NCBI RefSeq assembly: GCF_963678635.1
Contig: NC_087066.1
Location: 54,826,312 to 54,890,311 of the forward strand
Source of the DNA: Symsagittifera roscoffensis
Taxonomy: Eukaryota; Xenacoelomorpha; Acoela; Convolutidae
Length of the DNA: 64,000 nt
Direction: 5' to 3'
The translations under genes and the position numbers were made by a program. Under the pieces are notes generated by a model that worked only from the letters and a program-made list of their open reading frames with translations, was not told where the DNA came from and searched no databases. Positions 1-13,644 of the stretch are shown here, piece by piece. Numbering within the stretch: position 1 is the stretch's first letter; every line of letters starts with the position of its first letter.

Positions 1-3000
1 TTCCAGCATTTAAAATTCGAACAAATGAAAATAGTCAGTTTTAGAACATTTTGCACCAACAAAAATATCTATCGTAAAAAAGTCTTAATTGCAACTATGA
101 ACGATCAGAAAAACAACAAAAAATTGTTAAATTTTTTCGAAAAACAATTGTCTAGTGAGTTAATGCCAAAAATGTGTATCTTTGTGCATATGACTGTTTT
201 TCAATTGCACATGATGGCTGATTTTAGCCAAAAAGTAGTTTAATTGCAAAAATTAAACTTGAAAACCAATCGTTTATTCTGCAGCCAACTTGAAGAAAAA
301 TGCTCATAATTATAAAAAAAAAAAAAATTTTTGAGCCGTTTGAACTTATTTTGTTCAAGAATAAAATCGGCGTTTCTATAAGCAATTAACTTTAATTACG
401 TTTTGGAACCTGAATCAAAAACTAAACCATAAAAGTTAAGAAAATTGTGAATTATTTTAAAATTTGTTTTTTGAAAAAAGTACAAACAGGATCCTTATCA
501 ACTTTTTAGGCATTATCCAGAATAAAATTAGAGTTTGAAACATTTTGATGATTGTACCTATTTTGCGCATTTGCTTTCAAAAAACTTGTTTTTATGTTAG
601 TCGAATTCGCAATCAGGACTCAATTATTCAAACTGATGTGAAACGATTGCTATTCTAAAAATTTTCAACCATTTTTTCAATCGTAATATGCATATTTCAT
701 GGACGAAATTTTAAAAACCAAGCCGTTAAGCCTACCAAAATGACACAATTCCCCTGTTTTTAAACAAAAAGTTGCTAATATTGGTGTTTTTTGTTAACTT
801 TTAGATGGTTTGACCCACTTCAAAATGTTTAATAGAGACAAGATACGCAATAAAAGTTTCAACACTACGAGGCAAAACTTTGCACTAGATGGGCGCACAG
901 TTAAGTGTCTGAACGTTTCTGGAATCCAAAGACAAATCATAAAACATGTTAAAATTTTGTCAGAACGATCAAAGAAAACTAAAAACAAAAGAAGAACAAA
1001 AAGAGCATCCTTGTTGGGGAATCCGCTCACAATTCACAAAATCCAGTTTGGTTTGGTCATGATATTTTTCGCTTTTAAATTCAAATATATATTAAATTGT
1101 TATGACATGAACTTATAAAGTTAGATTTTTAGTCAAGAAGTTAAGCAGTCCCTGAAAAACTCATCGAATAAGGATAATTTTTTTTCTAGATTGTTTTTCG
1201 TCCTGCAAACCTCAATACTCTTTTTACGGTTTTTTTTTCTTAATTTAATACTTTTTTAGATAGTGTCAGCAATATTTTTCATTTTTCTGCATTGACCTTA
1301 CTAGTTGATAAATGTTTGGTTTTAAAAAAGAAAGAGATATATGGCTCTAAATTTAAATACTCAAATTTTTAATCAGAAATGGGAGAGGGGTCACGAACCA
1401 CAAATATTTCAAGCAAATACAGTAAATAACTTAATCAATGCGCCAGTCGGTCGTTTCAAACTTTTTCTCAAAGGTAATTAACCTGCCTTATTTGCGCCTA
1501 CTATTCGATGTCTAAGTTGAACTTATTCGGGAACCCGTTTAGTTTCTTGGAACCCCTATATCACTTAAGGAACCCGTTAAGTTTCTTGTGAACCCTCTAT
1601 TGCACTTTTACCGATAAATTTTTTTAGCAAGTTTGTCTTGAGTGTTAAAAAAACGAGTCAAGGTACTTTAAAATTACTTTTGATATCTGACTGTGTGACA
1701 ACTATTTAACTAAGGAAATAGTTCAAAATGGGAAAGCTATTTAATAACCTTTTACTAGAAAGACCTGGATGGGATGATCTAAAGAAAAAATATTAGCGCC
1801 AAGTGGGCTATCAAGGTGACTGAAATTACATGCCCCTGCTAAATTTTATAAAATAATTTTACAAAAACATGATTTTGATTTTTTGTCTGTCTCAAAAAAA
1901 GTAAACAATAACTGGATCCAGAATATTAGGCATAGGGAACATAAAACAGGAAAACCAAGATAAAAAAAGAAAGAACCATTCCAAAAAATACGGTTAGAAG
2001 TACTTAAAAACTTTGCCACGACTTATAGAAATAAAAACATTTTAGAAATAAAAACATTGCAACGACTTGATTGAGCTTTTGTTTGCAAATTCTAAGTTTC
2101 AGTCGAGTGTGTCAAACAACATATCTTTATTTAAAAACTTCACAAATATTGAAAAACTAAAACTTAAAAAGCTCAGAAACCCAACAACTGGAATAATTAA
2201 CAAAAAAAACATTCAAAACACATAAGGGAAGGAAATTTAACGTTTAAAAATAAAAAAAGCTTTCTGACCGAATTTTTTACGGGATTTTTAGGGCATTTTT
2301 GAATGTAAAACCGAAAATTGGCCATGGCTGTGTGAAAAAGGCACGCGTCTCTCAACATGGGATCATTTTTTCGCATCAAACTTTGGTTTCTGTTGGAGGA
2401 GTCCCACTGTCACCCAACTCTTCAAAGTGGGACCGGCTACCACAAAATGGATGACCTTCACCTCCCTCGCGAGTGGTCCTGCCTTGAATAGGACCTAAAG
2501 TTAACGAAAAAGAGTAAAATAGAATGAACTTAAAGTATCCGCCGAAAAATTAAGGCAAGATTTATTTGCTTTCGATCGTTTATTATAATTTTAGATTATT
2601 ATCACGACCTCAAATTTGTTTAAATTATAAGACCGCGGTACGTCATTTTGAACTATGTTAATTTTGCGCTCATACAAGCTTTTAGAGATAACAACGAGTT
2701 GCCTTTTTATCGATTGTCAAGAACACAATTTTGGGAGATTCCAGGGTTGATTAAATAATCATTGCCTATTGTATAATAACCATTGTTATTACAATCTACC
2801 CCTTCTAATTCATGATTAAAAAAAAATCATGATATTTCGCGTATCATCCATTGAACCCAGTTCTGATAAAAAAAGTTTTTGGCAATACTGCATGTCGGTT
2901 TTTTTTGGTAGGGTATTTTTTTGTTCACCGTGGTACAATGTAGTTTTTACATTCTTCTGAAAGATCTAAGATCTTTTTTGTTCTTCGCCTAAATCATAGG

Positions 3001-5123
3001 CTACAATAATGATTTAATGTTTGGTGTTAGTTGTTTTGCAATGAGCTTATTTTGGATCGTCATATCCCTCCTGTTGTTTATGAATAGTTATATAACCATT
3101 TCCAGTTCCAGGTGTCCGAGTTCAAGGTGCTAGGTTCGAGGCAGTTTTCTGTCAGCTTGGTTAGGGCTCCATGGATAATTTCTAACGTTTCTTTATCCTG
3201 CAGTTTGCTCGAAAAGAAATTTTTTTTAAAAAAAGGTGGTTTCCAGTAATTCCAATAACTCAGCAAAATTTTGAGACAAGATTTGTTAATTCTGGTTTTG
3301 TATCTGACGCAAATTTTACCTTCCTCGCTGAAAGCCTCAACGTAGCTGTGTTTTCAAATTTTTGAAGCAGTAGAATGGTATTTGAAATAACTGTCGCAGT
3401 CATGGGACAGAAGTTGCTACTTATTGATTTCAACAAGCAGATAAACTTTTCAACTTTTGAGAATTTTTGTTTTGTAGGCGTAATATAACCAGTAAATCAT
3501 AACCAGTATATCGGAAAAATGCAAAAATCAGCAATGATAAAAAGCACAGTAACCGCTTTTAACTACAAAAAAAATGAAACTGTTAACTTCTTCAACAAAA
3601 AATTACCAGACAATCAGTCAATTCACTCCTAGTGAGTTTTGGATAAATGCAACAAAGATGGATCGAAAATTGCAAAATCTTGTTTTGAAGACGTCAACAA
3701 TCGGTATCAGATTAATAAATTCAGTGGTTTTCTTGCTCTGGAAACATCCTCGCAAACAACACAAAGAGTTTAAGTTTATGGACTTAAAATTTTTTGAGAT
3801 GCTGATAAGATCGACGTTTTTTTTTATGCCACTGCGGAAAAATGACAGTCAAAAAAACTGATAGAAACACTTGGTCTGGTTTCTAGAAGCGATCATACGT
3901 TTTTTAACGAAACTGCGGTTAAAAGGACTGGGGCGCTTACACCATTAAATTGAACAAAACGTAATGACATCTTAACTGCTTACGCGAGTTTTGTGCAAAG
4001 ATCGGAGCGGTCAAATTTCCGAAAAATTTACTGGAACCGTTTCATTGTTGGTTTATTTTGAATAAGGGCAAAATTACACGTCAGTATTTCGCTGTTTATT
4101 GATGCCAGATCTGGCATCATTCTTGGCTGTCACTCTGTCAGTTTTCATGGCCATCGTTTTTTTCTGGGGTTAAAAGTAAAGGTAGCTCAACAGCTTCCCA
4201 GTGAACCAACTTGAAGCCCATAAGCTTAAACTCATTGTGTAGTGTGCGGATATGCTTCTACAGCAAGTACACTTCATAAACTAATTAAAATGTGCTGACT
4301 TTTTAATGCCTTCAAAATATAGTTTATCCAGTTTTGATCCGACTGGCATCTTTCAACAAATTTCATCAACCATGTTTCAAAATTTTAACCGTTTAACCAA
4401 AATAGATGCAGAAAAAAAAGACTGAAACGTGAAAAAAATGTTCATTTGCTCGTACAAATTGCGACTCTAGAAATACAAATCAAAATTTAAAAATGCCAAA
4501 ATGCCAAAAAATGCCAAATTTTCTGTGCTTCGACTTCAGTTGACATGCAGACTGTGAGATGGTTAACTTCAAGTAGCTTTGTAAAAACTCACTATGAAAC
4601 AAAATTAGGAAAATAAAAGTTCACAGTTTCTTAGTCAGTCTTTAATAATGATACTCTACCAAATTTTTATTAATGTTTTGGTATCCAAGAAATCTATTGG
4701 CACATTCATTTACATAATGTATTACATAATGGAGTTATAAAAAATTTCAAAAAGAAACACTTTGAAAGGGCTTTATACTGTTTTAAGAAAGATCGAAAAA
4801 TGATTTGATCAACCCGAAAATTACACTTTTACGACCACGTTCCTCATAGAAAATATAAGGGAGTGTAGCGGAGCCATTTTTGCTACTTGTCAGAGCTGCG
4901 TATGAAGTTAAACTATAAATTTAGCTAATTTTTGACATATTTAGAACATTGGCTGAATTGCTTTTGTCTGAAACAACTTGAAGTTTTCACTAAAATAATT
5001 AGTATTCTAACATGATAAAACTTTTGGCCGAGTCGTACGCGCATCATCGAGAGTATTTGTAAACAGACGAATTTTTTCTACAATTATCAATTAAATTCGA
5101 ATGAGAGTTTTTGGGCGAGCATA

Positions 5124-5378
5124 TTAATTTTGGTTCCTGCAAATTGTATCGGCGCTTTCGATAGGTCTGAATTGGTTTGTCTCGAAATAGTTTAATTTCT
5201 CTCCACATACGAAGCAAGTTTTTTTGTTGAGCAAATCTTTTTTAGCCACCCAAGACCGTTTGCGTCTAGAACTTTCACGTGGTACCATTATTGTAGCCGA
5301 AACCGTTGTGGTAGAACCGACGCTAGAGGTCAAGTGTGAGCTTGTCATTGGACAATCTAGTTTCTGGTTATTTATCAA
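5124..5378 (-). pseudogene. Possible gene or transposon fragment with a CxxC motif
   Basis: This 84-residue open frame on the minus strand has less AT-driven composition than its surroundings. It contains a Ser/Thr-rich stretch, a basic patch (RESSRRKRSW) and then CFVCGE followed 22 residues later by another Cys, which could be half of a zinc-binding module. It abuts hAT-like MITE fragments. I do not recognise the family and see no partner exon, so it may be a decayed transposon ORF or chance. Confidence 0.2.
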
Positions 5379-5439
5379 AGAAACTCCGTCAAAATTGTAT
5401 TTTTTACAGGTCGATAAATAGGGGGACGCGGTGCAGGTT

Positions 5440-5852
5440 TAGGGGATCGCCTCCCATTTTCCCTCTGAAAATTTGATCCCTTGATGAGCCACTCCTTTGA
5501 TACAAATTTAGGACAACCAAGTTGATTTTTTGAAACTTTTTTGAAAACTCACCTCCCCTCAAGAAAATGCTAGATCTGCCCCTGAGTAAATCTATTCGTT
5601 CTGAAGATATAATTTGAACCAAAAGCGGATCTATGATTTTCTCGAGAGGGACATTTTCTCGAAAATTTCGGAGCGCGCTCCCCTTCAAAGTTGGTACATT
5701 TTGGCGCCATAGGCGCCTTTAGAAAGATTTTAAGATTTTGGTTGGCCTAAAATGGATATCATGAAATAAATACAAAGGGGGACCCTTTAGTTGGTGATCG
5801 GATCGAATCTCTAAATGAAAAAACATACGCCCTCTCCCCTAATTCGGCATCT
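5440..5852. mobile_element. Fragments of hAT-like MITE (two, opposite orientation)
   Basis: The segment ending near 5,586 finishes with AGATCTGCCCCTGA, matching the right end of the MITE family described at 36,035-36,415. A second, inverted piece starts near 5,622 with GCGGATCTATGATTTTCTCG and ends near 5,850 in a degenerate CCCCTAATTCGGC. Both carry the family's internal GGCGCC and GAGCGCGC patches. Neither copy is complete. Confidence 0.6.
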
Positions 5853-6883
5853 GATTTGAATTAAGTCTAAGTCTAGTTTAAATCATTTGAGCGTACTTCG
5901 AACACTATTTTATTCTTTGGTGTGTTGGTTTTGGGTGGATTGGCGAGCCTTTATTTTGACCTCTACAACTTTATCTGGCTCTCTTGACCTCTTAACTTTT
6001 GCAGTTTTGAAATCTTAAATTTTGAAACTCGACAGTTTTTTCTGCAGGTTTCGCTTTAATTCTAGGATTAATTAGAAGAAAAAAAACATTTCTAATAAAA
6101 TCAGTGCTCTGTGTTTCGGGATGTTTTGCACCGATTGAAAAGCGCAGTGCTTAATCTAAAACCATTTTTTTGCTATTGAAATTAAATTTGTTGTTATTAA
6201 AAAAAGTTACCACCTTGAAAACAATAATCCAGCAAATAATGTCAGTCAGCTGAGAACGAGTAAATTAATAAAATCGAGTTTGCTCCTCTAAAATCTTTTT
6301 TGGATGCAAGTGGAAAACCAGTTTCATATATTAATCTTCGACAGGTGTGCTGATTGAATAGCCGGGATTACATCCGAACAAAAACAGAATTGGGACGTCC
6401 GGTTTCTAAGGTATTGCAACAGTGCGTTTTTCCGGACTTTTTTTTCAATGCTGGCAGTACCAGAATTAACCAACACAACTGCTTTAAAAAATCGTCTCCT
6501 TTGTTTGGAAGAGTTTTTTTGAGCTTGAGCCTTTGTGACGTTTTAACAAAAAAAAGGTTGTTTCCACATTTTTTTTTTCATTTTTGTTTCCCTTGGCGCC
6601 TCAACCAAAGCAATTAAAACGTTTTGAATCTCATAAGATTTCGAGGAAAAACAACTAATTGAAATTTTATTTCAAATTAGACCCTGTGAGATTCTATTTT
6701 GAATACTTAGATCTGAATTTTGCTCAAATTGAAGCAATAAAGATCTAAGAAACCATCTTTTCCATTTATGTTCAATTACAAGACCTGTTGATTTCTAAAA
6801 AAATTAAATCGCTTCAATTTGGTTTAAAATGGTTTTTGTGCTATTGCTTATTTCAAAAAAGCCGGTCTTTATAAGAAACTTAG

Positions 6884-7015
6884 TGGGGTTAATGATGACT
6901 GTGTGGGGATGTAGTCGAGGGGAGAACCTACAAGGGGGTCTTCGCAGCAGGGGGGACAGTCTGTTCATTGACGATGGCGACGGACGCAATATCTATCTTT
7001 TCCAGCCTACAAACT
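6884..7015 (+). CDS. Doubtful exon, 132 bp, phase 1 in and out
   Basis: An open, relatively GC-rich block is bounded by TTAG on the left and GTGAGT on the right. Its length is a multiple of three and both ends fit phase 1, the phase of the Ig-domain exons downstream. The predicted peptide is Gly/Arg/Asp-rich (WGCSRGENLQ, then DDGDGRNIYLFQPTN) and lacks clear Ig strand motifs. It lies upstream of the proposed signal-peptide exon, so if real it belongs to another transcript or an alternative 5' form. Confidence 0.25.
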
Positions 7016-7771
7016 GTGAGTTTGAACACTTTGGAATCAAGTCAACATTTTTTGGTATCTTGTAGCGGAATTCTCGGGAAAAAATCATAATCCAAAAAAC
7101 CCCAGAGTTAGAAAATTTTGTGAGTTCAAATATGTTTTTTTTTATTTTAGAACATTTTTGCATAAATGAGATTCATGGTCGGAACAATCTGTGCTGTTTG
7201 CAGAGCAGCCAATTAATTTTCTTATTTTTTGAAAATTTAAGAAAAAAATGAACAGTTTGGACAAAAATTTTGTCGGAGCATTGCGTGAGAAATGCAATCA
7301 GGCTCTTTCATTGTACTTTTGAAAAGATAAAACACTATTTTGCTCCGTATTTTGCCACTTTTTAATCGGCTGTGCAAAAAGGAAGTTTTTCTACATTTGT
7401 GGGTAGCTCTAAGTTACCCTCAGATTTGGTTAGCTAACTTTTGCCTCCTATTTTGTTAACTTTAAACCAATTGGCCAGTTGAGATAAACAAGGATAACTG
7501 GTTGAGCTGTTTATCAGTCGATTTGACGTTCTATACCCAATTGCAAACGGGTACAATTTAACAAAATAAAGAAAACGCCCAAATATACCTTTTTTGCAAC
7601 AACTATTTAATCTTCTGAGTCTTTTTTCCAACATTCTTGATCAGCACTTGTTTTTATCCGTTTTTTAATTATTACTACAAATCCACTTTTCCAATTCAAT
7701 TTTATTTGAACAGTCTAATTCAATTAGCCGCACGTTTTTTTTTATTTGGAGTACAACCTTTGATAAACATA

Positions 7772-7874
7772 ATGTTTCCTTGGTGTAGTTTACAACTCAC
7801 AAATGTAGTTGTCATTTTTCTATTAAATTTTGTCAATTTAGTTTTAACTATTAATCCACTTCCGCCACAAACAG
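7772..7874 (+). CDS. Candidate signal-peptide exon of the multi-Ig gene
   Basis: An ATG at 7772 opens 34 codons: a short polar start (MFPWCS), a hydrophobic run of about 20 residues (VVVIFLLNFVNLVLTI), a Pro-rich NPLPPQT tail, and then a strong CAG|GTAAGT donor in phase 1. A short signal peptide with a phase-1 donor is the usual first coding exon of Ig-superfamily genes. It matches the phase-1 acceptor at 23,046. An upstream in-frame ATG at 7637 is possible. The joining across 15 kb is inference, because no transcript evidence is available. Confidence 0.45.
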
Positions 7875-9540
7875 GTAAGTTTTTTGTTCTAATTTTCGAA
7901 GACGACCACGTATATCTGGGTTTTCTTAAACTACGACTTCGGCTGATCAACTCTAGCCTTTGAAACTTACGACAGCTTTCAGAAAAATTTTCTGACAAGA
8001 TAGGGTTGTTTTGGTGTTTCCTGCGGGCTTGGAAAAAAAACCCTATTCGAAACAAGTCGAAGCCCCCTACTTCGCAATATTAATTATGATTTTACAGTTG
8101 TTTTAAAAGGTTCGAAAAAGCAAATAATTTTTTTTTTGAATTTCTGTTCCGTGAATCAAAGAGCAGTTTTTTTACGAATTCAAAGAACTTCAAACCAAGA
8201 GAAACAAAATTATTGTTTATTTTGCAATTTTGGTGCTGATGATAAACTTGACCTCAGTAAAATCACTTTGAAATCATTTAACAGTTCAGCTGCATGAATA
8301 ACAACTTCGAATCAATGTTTAAGTACGGAAATGGCTAATAGTGGATTCACAAAGCGTCAATCATCATTTTTCTGAATTAACATCGAAAATTTTTTCTGTT
8401 TCACAACATTTTCTTGACTTATAATATCTCCACATGAAGAATTTAGCTTTTTTTTTCAGGTTTGTTTTAACAATAAAAATAATGAGTTTCTGAAATATAG
8501 CACCAGTTTTGCTGCTCACCGGTTTTGAAAATTTCATGGCTATCATTTTTTACAAGACTATCACAAGCTGTTTGAAATTTTTTGTCTTTTTATTTGCGAA
8601 ATAACAGCTTCAAATTATTAGAGTACATTTTACAACTTTTTGCACTGTAGATGGAATTGTTTATCGTTCAACTCCAGAACGTTCAAGAAATTGATTGAGT
8701 ATCACTTTGGATCATTTCGAACCAAAATTTGACCTTCAAAAGACGAGAAATGACAAAGAGACGCGTCTGCTCTAGTAAATGTACTCGATAATGAGCAAAA
8801 TAAATAAATTGAACGCATTTCAGCAGGTAGTTGAACGAATTAGGCAGTGAAAAAATAATTGATTCACGATTTGCTTGCCGCGAAATCGAAAGAAGATGAG
8901 ACTAACGGTTGTAATAAATAGTGATCAAGTTTTCTTCTAATTAGTCGTTCTGCATTACCGATTTTTCATATTTGTTTTTTTTTCATGTGGTCCAAGCAGA
9001 CGTATTTTGTTACCATTTACCTCAAAGACTAAAATTGGAAAATTGTCTCGAGACAGAAAAAAATTGGTCTAAGTTTTTCCTTTTTTGGTTAAATCAAACA
9101 TTGATAAGAACAGTCAGTCTGAGCATAGTTTATTTGATTATTTTAGGTACATTCATCAAATGTTTTTCAAAAAAAAACAATCTCAATCTGAAAGCTTTTC
9201 TACCATATTAGGTGTCTCTACAAGTTCTACTATTCTCAGCACATCAATGATATATCACAACCGATACATTTTTAAATTAATTTGGAGGCTTTGTTTTGTC
9301 TGATAGCCATGGATAGGGTTTTATACCTGATAATCAGCTGCTTAATCAAAAACCACAAAAGAGGGAACTATAAAGCACATTTTAAATCTAAATTGAATAT
9401 TTGAACCGCCTTCCTTTTTTCAAAAAAGTTGACTTTTGTCGTTTTCTTAGTTTAGAGTCTTGTCACAAAAACAGTTGACTTAATCTCAGGCAGAGTGTGT
9501 TACTTTGATGTTGCAAGATAATTCTATTGAATATAACTTA
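7875..9540. other. Intronic AT-rich sequence, nothing recognised
   Basis: After the GTAAGT donor at 7,875 I see only AT-rich sequence without recognisable exons or repeats. ORFs here (for example 8,972-9,303) are low-complexity and Phe/Lys/Asn-rich. Confidence 0.5.
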
Positions 9541-10092
9541 TAATTGTTCCGACTTTCGATACGAAAGTAACGGAATATTTGTGCTCGGGGTGGGTTTTTT
9601 TTTTTCTTCAGACAAATTTCGACTTTTTAACTAGCCATTTTTGACGGAATTTTTTATTATCATTCAAAGGGTATTGTTGTCCTGAGCTCAAATTTGTGAT
9701 CTCTTGTGAGCTCACCTGTGATCATTTTTCGTAAAGTTATGGGGGTTTAAAGATTGCCATTTTGGCCAATTTGGGACAATTAACGCGCGATATATTTCGC
9801 GCTATTAACGCGTAAGCGGAGAGTTAATCCGTCTTAAAACCGTTCCAAATTGGTTAAAAGAAGCTTATTTGCCATAATTGATTGGTTACAAGGAGCTAAA
9901 TCTATCTTTTTGTACTTTAAATGGCGTGTGGGGGGATGATTTTCATTAAAAAAATTTCAAATTAAATTTTTTTTTAAAAATTTTATTACATTTAATTGTT
10001 TAATGTTATTACTGCTCCATAAAACCTTAAAAGGCAGTCGGAACATTCAGAGCTTCGCCCTGATACGAGCAGTCTTGTTGTTCCATTTGTTG
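9541..10092 (+). repeat. Dispersed repeat family B, copy 1
   Basis: This block of about 550 bp recurs in inverted, nested form at about 55,085-55,665 and in diverged form at 17,985-18,547. Landmarks are GTTCCGACTTTCGATACGAA at one end, the palindromic GCGCGATATATTTCGCGC in the middle, GTTATGGGGGT, and GGCAGTCGGAACATTC near the other end. I see no coding capacity, so it is probably a non-autonomous DNA element. Confidence 0.65.
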
Positions 10093-10770
10093 CCACTATC
10101 AAATTATAAAGTCAGAAACCTCAAAAAATCGAGCAAAGAATCATAATAAATTTAAATGTACTTTGTTTTTGCTAGCAGTTTTCTATGAATATATTTTTCT
10201 TAAGAAAAAATTGTTTGAAAAATTATGATGCGATTTTTTTATCCGGATTTTGAAACAAGTCACAAACTTTTAATACAAAAATCTATACAATTTTTTAAAA
10301 AATTTCCTCAACTGAGGCAACTGAAAAATACTTGTAAAATAACTTCTTTAGACTTGTAAAAAACTTCTGTAAGAGATCCTCATTGCAAATACCTACTTTT
10401 GATTGTTGAAGAAGTTCACTTGATGAAGTTCATTTGCTTATAACTTTATCTTCAAAAAACACTGAACTGTTTGGGATCATGCAGGGTGCTGAAAAAGATC
10501 AAATTGAATAAGAAAGACGTATCGATCTTATTAAACCAATTGTTCAAAGTGTTCTCATTTGTTCCGATAAAGTAATTCAGAAAAAACTTATTTTGTGTAC
10601 GCCGATTACAATTTTATTACAAAATTGCACCATTTCAACGTAAGAATAACAGTTTGACTTAAAACCACACAATTTAAAAATCAAAAAGAAGACACTAGAA
10701 ATTAGACTTTAAAATAAAAACATGATACGGGTTTTGTCGGTCGCAATTTACACCTTTTTTCCCTCATTAA

Positions 10771-11164
10771 ATATTAAGAGGCGGTAAAACAAAACCGAGG
10801 TACAACAGTGCCAAAAAACAAAACTTTGAACAACAGAGCCGAAAAAATTGACTTCTGTTTTTACTCATCCCAAATTGCTGACAATTAGTTCAAATCAACG
10901 TTTAATTCAAATGACGAAGTTGAAAAGTCAAAACTGATCATTTTAATTGATGCCGCTTCTAAAACATACAAAAGTTTCTCAAGCGCGACGTCATAAGTTT
11001 TTCTGAGCAAATATTTGACTCAGCAAATTGCCAATTTTTTTTTCGGTTTCAACAATTCTCAAACAAAAATAAAAATTTTTCAAATATCCTCAATTTTCGG
11101 CACTGTTGTGCACTTTTTCAGTTTTGGCACTGTTGTACTTCAGCACTGTTGAACGCCTCAATAT
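10771..11164. mobile_element. Inverted-array element (CAACAGTGCC motif)
   Basis: The left end reads ATATTAAGAGGCGGT and the right end is its approximate inverse, AACGCCTCAATAT. Inside each end sit copies of one motif in opposite orientation: ACAACAGTGCCAAAA on the left and TTTTGGCACTGTTGTA on the right, with several partial copies (GGCACTGTTGTG, CAGCACTGTTGA). The core of about 250 bp has no ORF. This is foldback-like in structure. The superfamily cannot be assigned. Confidence 0.6.
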
Positions 11165-11336
11165 CAAATAAAAATGAAATTTTGTTTTCAGGTTTTTAAT
11201 TTAAGTTTTCAAAAGTCCAACTAAAGCAGCAGTTGAATTAGGAGGAGGTACGAGATAACTTAATTATCCAATTAGCAAGAGAGACAAATATTCTTAAATC
11301 ATGTTTTTTGACAATTTTTTGAAAAAATTTCTGATC

Positions 11337-11513
11337 ATGTCACCCCTTGAGAAATTTAGCGGATCTTTTATTCTCAAGGGGCAACATGATCGGAAAATTT
11401 TTCAAAAGTGCTTGAAAAATCAGTTAGGTCAAACTAAACAAAAGATCGACAACATTTTCGACAAATTTTTAAATTTCGCCTCCCCTTTGAGAAAATATTA
11501 GATCCGCCCCTGA
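11337..11513 (+). mobile_element. hAT-like MITE, right-end fragment
   Basis: It ends in GAAAATATTAGATCCGCCCC, the right end of the CAGGGGCGGAT family, and contains an internal reversed CTTGAGAAATTTAGCGGATC, suggesting two truncated ends back to back. Confidence 0.5.
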
Positions 11514-13644
11514 TAGAGATCGATTTTTAGTGACAAAAAACCGAGACTTGCAAGCTAGAGCGCTTATTTAATGGAGCTCTTGGAGTGAAATGTTCTTCGC
11601 AGAGTCTTTCCTGATAATTGTTAAACTGTGTATGTAATTGCTTTCTTCATAGGTGGAAATGAAATTGAACCGAATAATAACCGACCAATCAGCCTTCTTT
11701 CAACCATTAGGATTTTTTCAAAATGTATGTACAGACACCTATGATCACTTTCTTTGCAGAAATTAAAAATTATTTCTCCCAAGTAATGGAATGGCTCTTG
11801 GTTTTCACAAAAACTTCTGATATAGTTGATCATAATATTTCAATTAAAAAATTTTAAAAAAATATAATTTTTTTTTGGTTTTCAGAAAGTTTCTGTATAG
11901 TTAATCATAATTTTTTAAATAAGAAATTTTAAAAGTATATCCTTTTTGGGGGGGGGGGGCAAATTTTTGAACCTGATGAAAAGTCATTGAAGCAACCGCG
12001 TAAATTTTGTAACTCTAGAAATGAAAAACTCTGGAATGGAACGGATAAAATGTGGCATCTCGCAGGGCTCGTTATTAAATCCATGATAAATTTGCTATGC
12101 ATTATTGGCTTTTTTTAAAAATAAAAAATACAAAAATTAATGAAATGGCTATTTTAACGTCAACAAGGTGTCGATTAACATAGATAAAGTAAACTAATGA
12201 AATTTGGAAAACAATGTGCAAGTTGACAGTATTTTGATTGCTGGCGAAAGTATGAATAACAAGGATTGTTTCAAACATCTGGAGATTGAAATTGATAAAA
12301 AATGAGTTTTATAACCATACAGGCAAAATTTATTAGAGTTTGATATCTGGTTCACGTACCTTGATTCATATCGTGGATTCACATACCTTAATTTTACATA
12401 CCTTGTGTGATTCAGATTATATCAGAAGATTCATTGATTCAACCATTCAAAAAATATAGAGGAATTTTTTGCATTCGGGTGTGTTTTAGTTTTTTTGCTT
12501 ATCACGTAAAATCATACACCAAAAACAATTATCGGAATGGGTTGAGTGATGTACCAAATTGATGCCATTGAAGCCCTTTTAGTTGAACTGAGAAAAACTT
12601 ACTCAAAATTTTTGATTTTTTTTTTCAATTTTGAGCGAAGCAGTTCAATTATGCTCAACTTGAGCCCTGAAAACATTTTTGAGCAGAAATAATTGATTTT
12701 TTGAAGATCTTAGTGCCATTTTAACAACCAAAAATGGTTGTTAAAATGGCACTTCTAGTCGTTTTTCTACTAAAATTTTTGTCCAATATGCTTGTTTTAC
12801 AATTACTGTCGACTATGGCTAATTTTTTATGTTTCATCAGATCTTTTTTATCACACCAAAAACTATACCAATTTAAAAAAAAAAACAAGTTTTGTAGCTT
12901 TTCAAAGACTATGGTCGGAAAAAACTTTAAGTCTGTGCTACTTCAGAACTACGAACCCCGAAGACTAATCAGAACTAAATAACAAAAAAACTTCAGAACT
13001 TAAAATTTCATTCGGATTTATGATCCTGTCTACTATTTTTCGAAGCTCTTACTAAAAAGTGTGCATGAAAATTCCGCAGTTATCCGAGGCAGTTTGTCAA
13101 TTCCTAAGACAATTAGACAACCTCCTCTGAGCTATCCTAGCCATATTATAGGCAGAAAAAATTAAATCTACGCGCTCAAGAAATAACTTAGGGATTACAG
13201 TTTTTCGTTTAACAAATCGAAGTTAGCACAAAAGTCAGTTTCATACAAATTTGTGATGTGCTTCAACTTCCCTGTGTCAAGTGATTTGTTGCCTTTGAAC
13301 TTAACTGAGCACCCCCCTTAAAATAAAAATAAAATTTAGAGGGAACTCTAAAAGTTGTACTTGAACGACAATTTGCTGCTTGTTGACATGCTTAAAGGAT
13401 CAAAAATATGACGATTTTTTTTAAAAACTGCAACCGTGCTATCCTCTTTTGCATCCGCTGGTTTGCTTAAGTTTCCCAGTTTATTACCAGATCCAGTTTA
13501 ATAGTTCGCTAAGGTACTTTTCAAAATCAAAATTCAAGAGTCGTTTTTATCGAAAGTGATAAAGTGATACAGAAAAAATCGACAGTCCGTCGGCAAAAAA
13601 CGATGGCGTACAAAATTAAAAATAGTCCCAAAGAGGGACTTTCG
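11514..13644. other. Intronic sequence with family C repeat
   Basis: No exon is seen. Around 12,480-12,965 lies a copy of a dispersed repeat recognisable by ATGGGTTGAGTGATGTACCA, a free-standing ATCAC-ACC-AAAA stretch and ACTATGGTCGGAA. Related copies lie at 17,160-17,420 and 47,250-47,875. A short direct array of TTCACATACCTTG-like units lies at 12,350-12,405. Confidence 0.45.

Larger units (their letters stand above)
1..6883. other. AT-rich stretch without a convincing gene
   Basis: I find no convincing exon here apart from the weak minus-strand ORF listed separately. It holds homopolymer-rich AT sequence, a short direct repeat of a GGAACCCGTT-type unit near 1,530-1,600, a direct repeat of TAGAAATAAAAACATT near 2,026-2,058, and hAT-like MITE fragments at 5,440-5,860. 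The 102-residue ORF at 810-1118 is basic, AT-driven and unlike any family I know. Confidence 0.6.

Noticed and set aside
3574-3861. 95-residue ORF (KLLTSSTKNYQTISQFTPSEFWINATK) with a KilA-N-like flavour
   Set aside because: The phrase FWINATK is reminiscent of KilA-N/APSES proteins, but the rest of the ORF does not follow the domain and it has no neighbours. Too weak to call.
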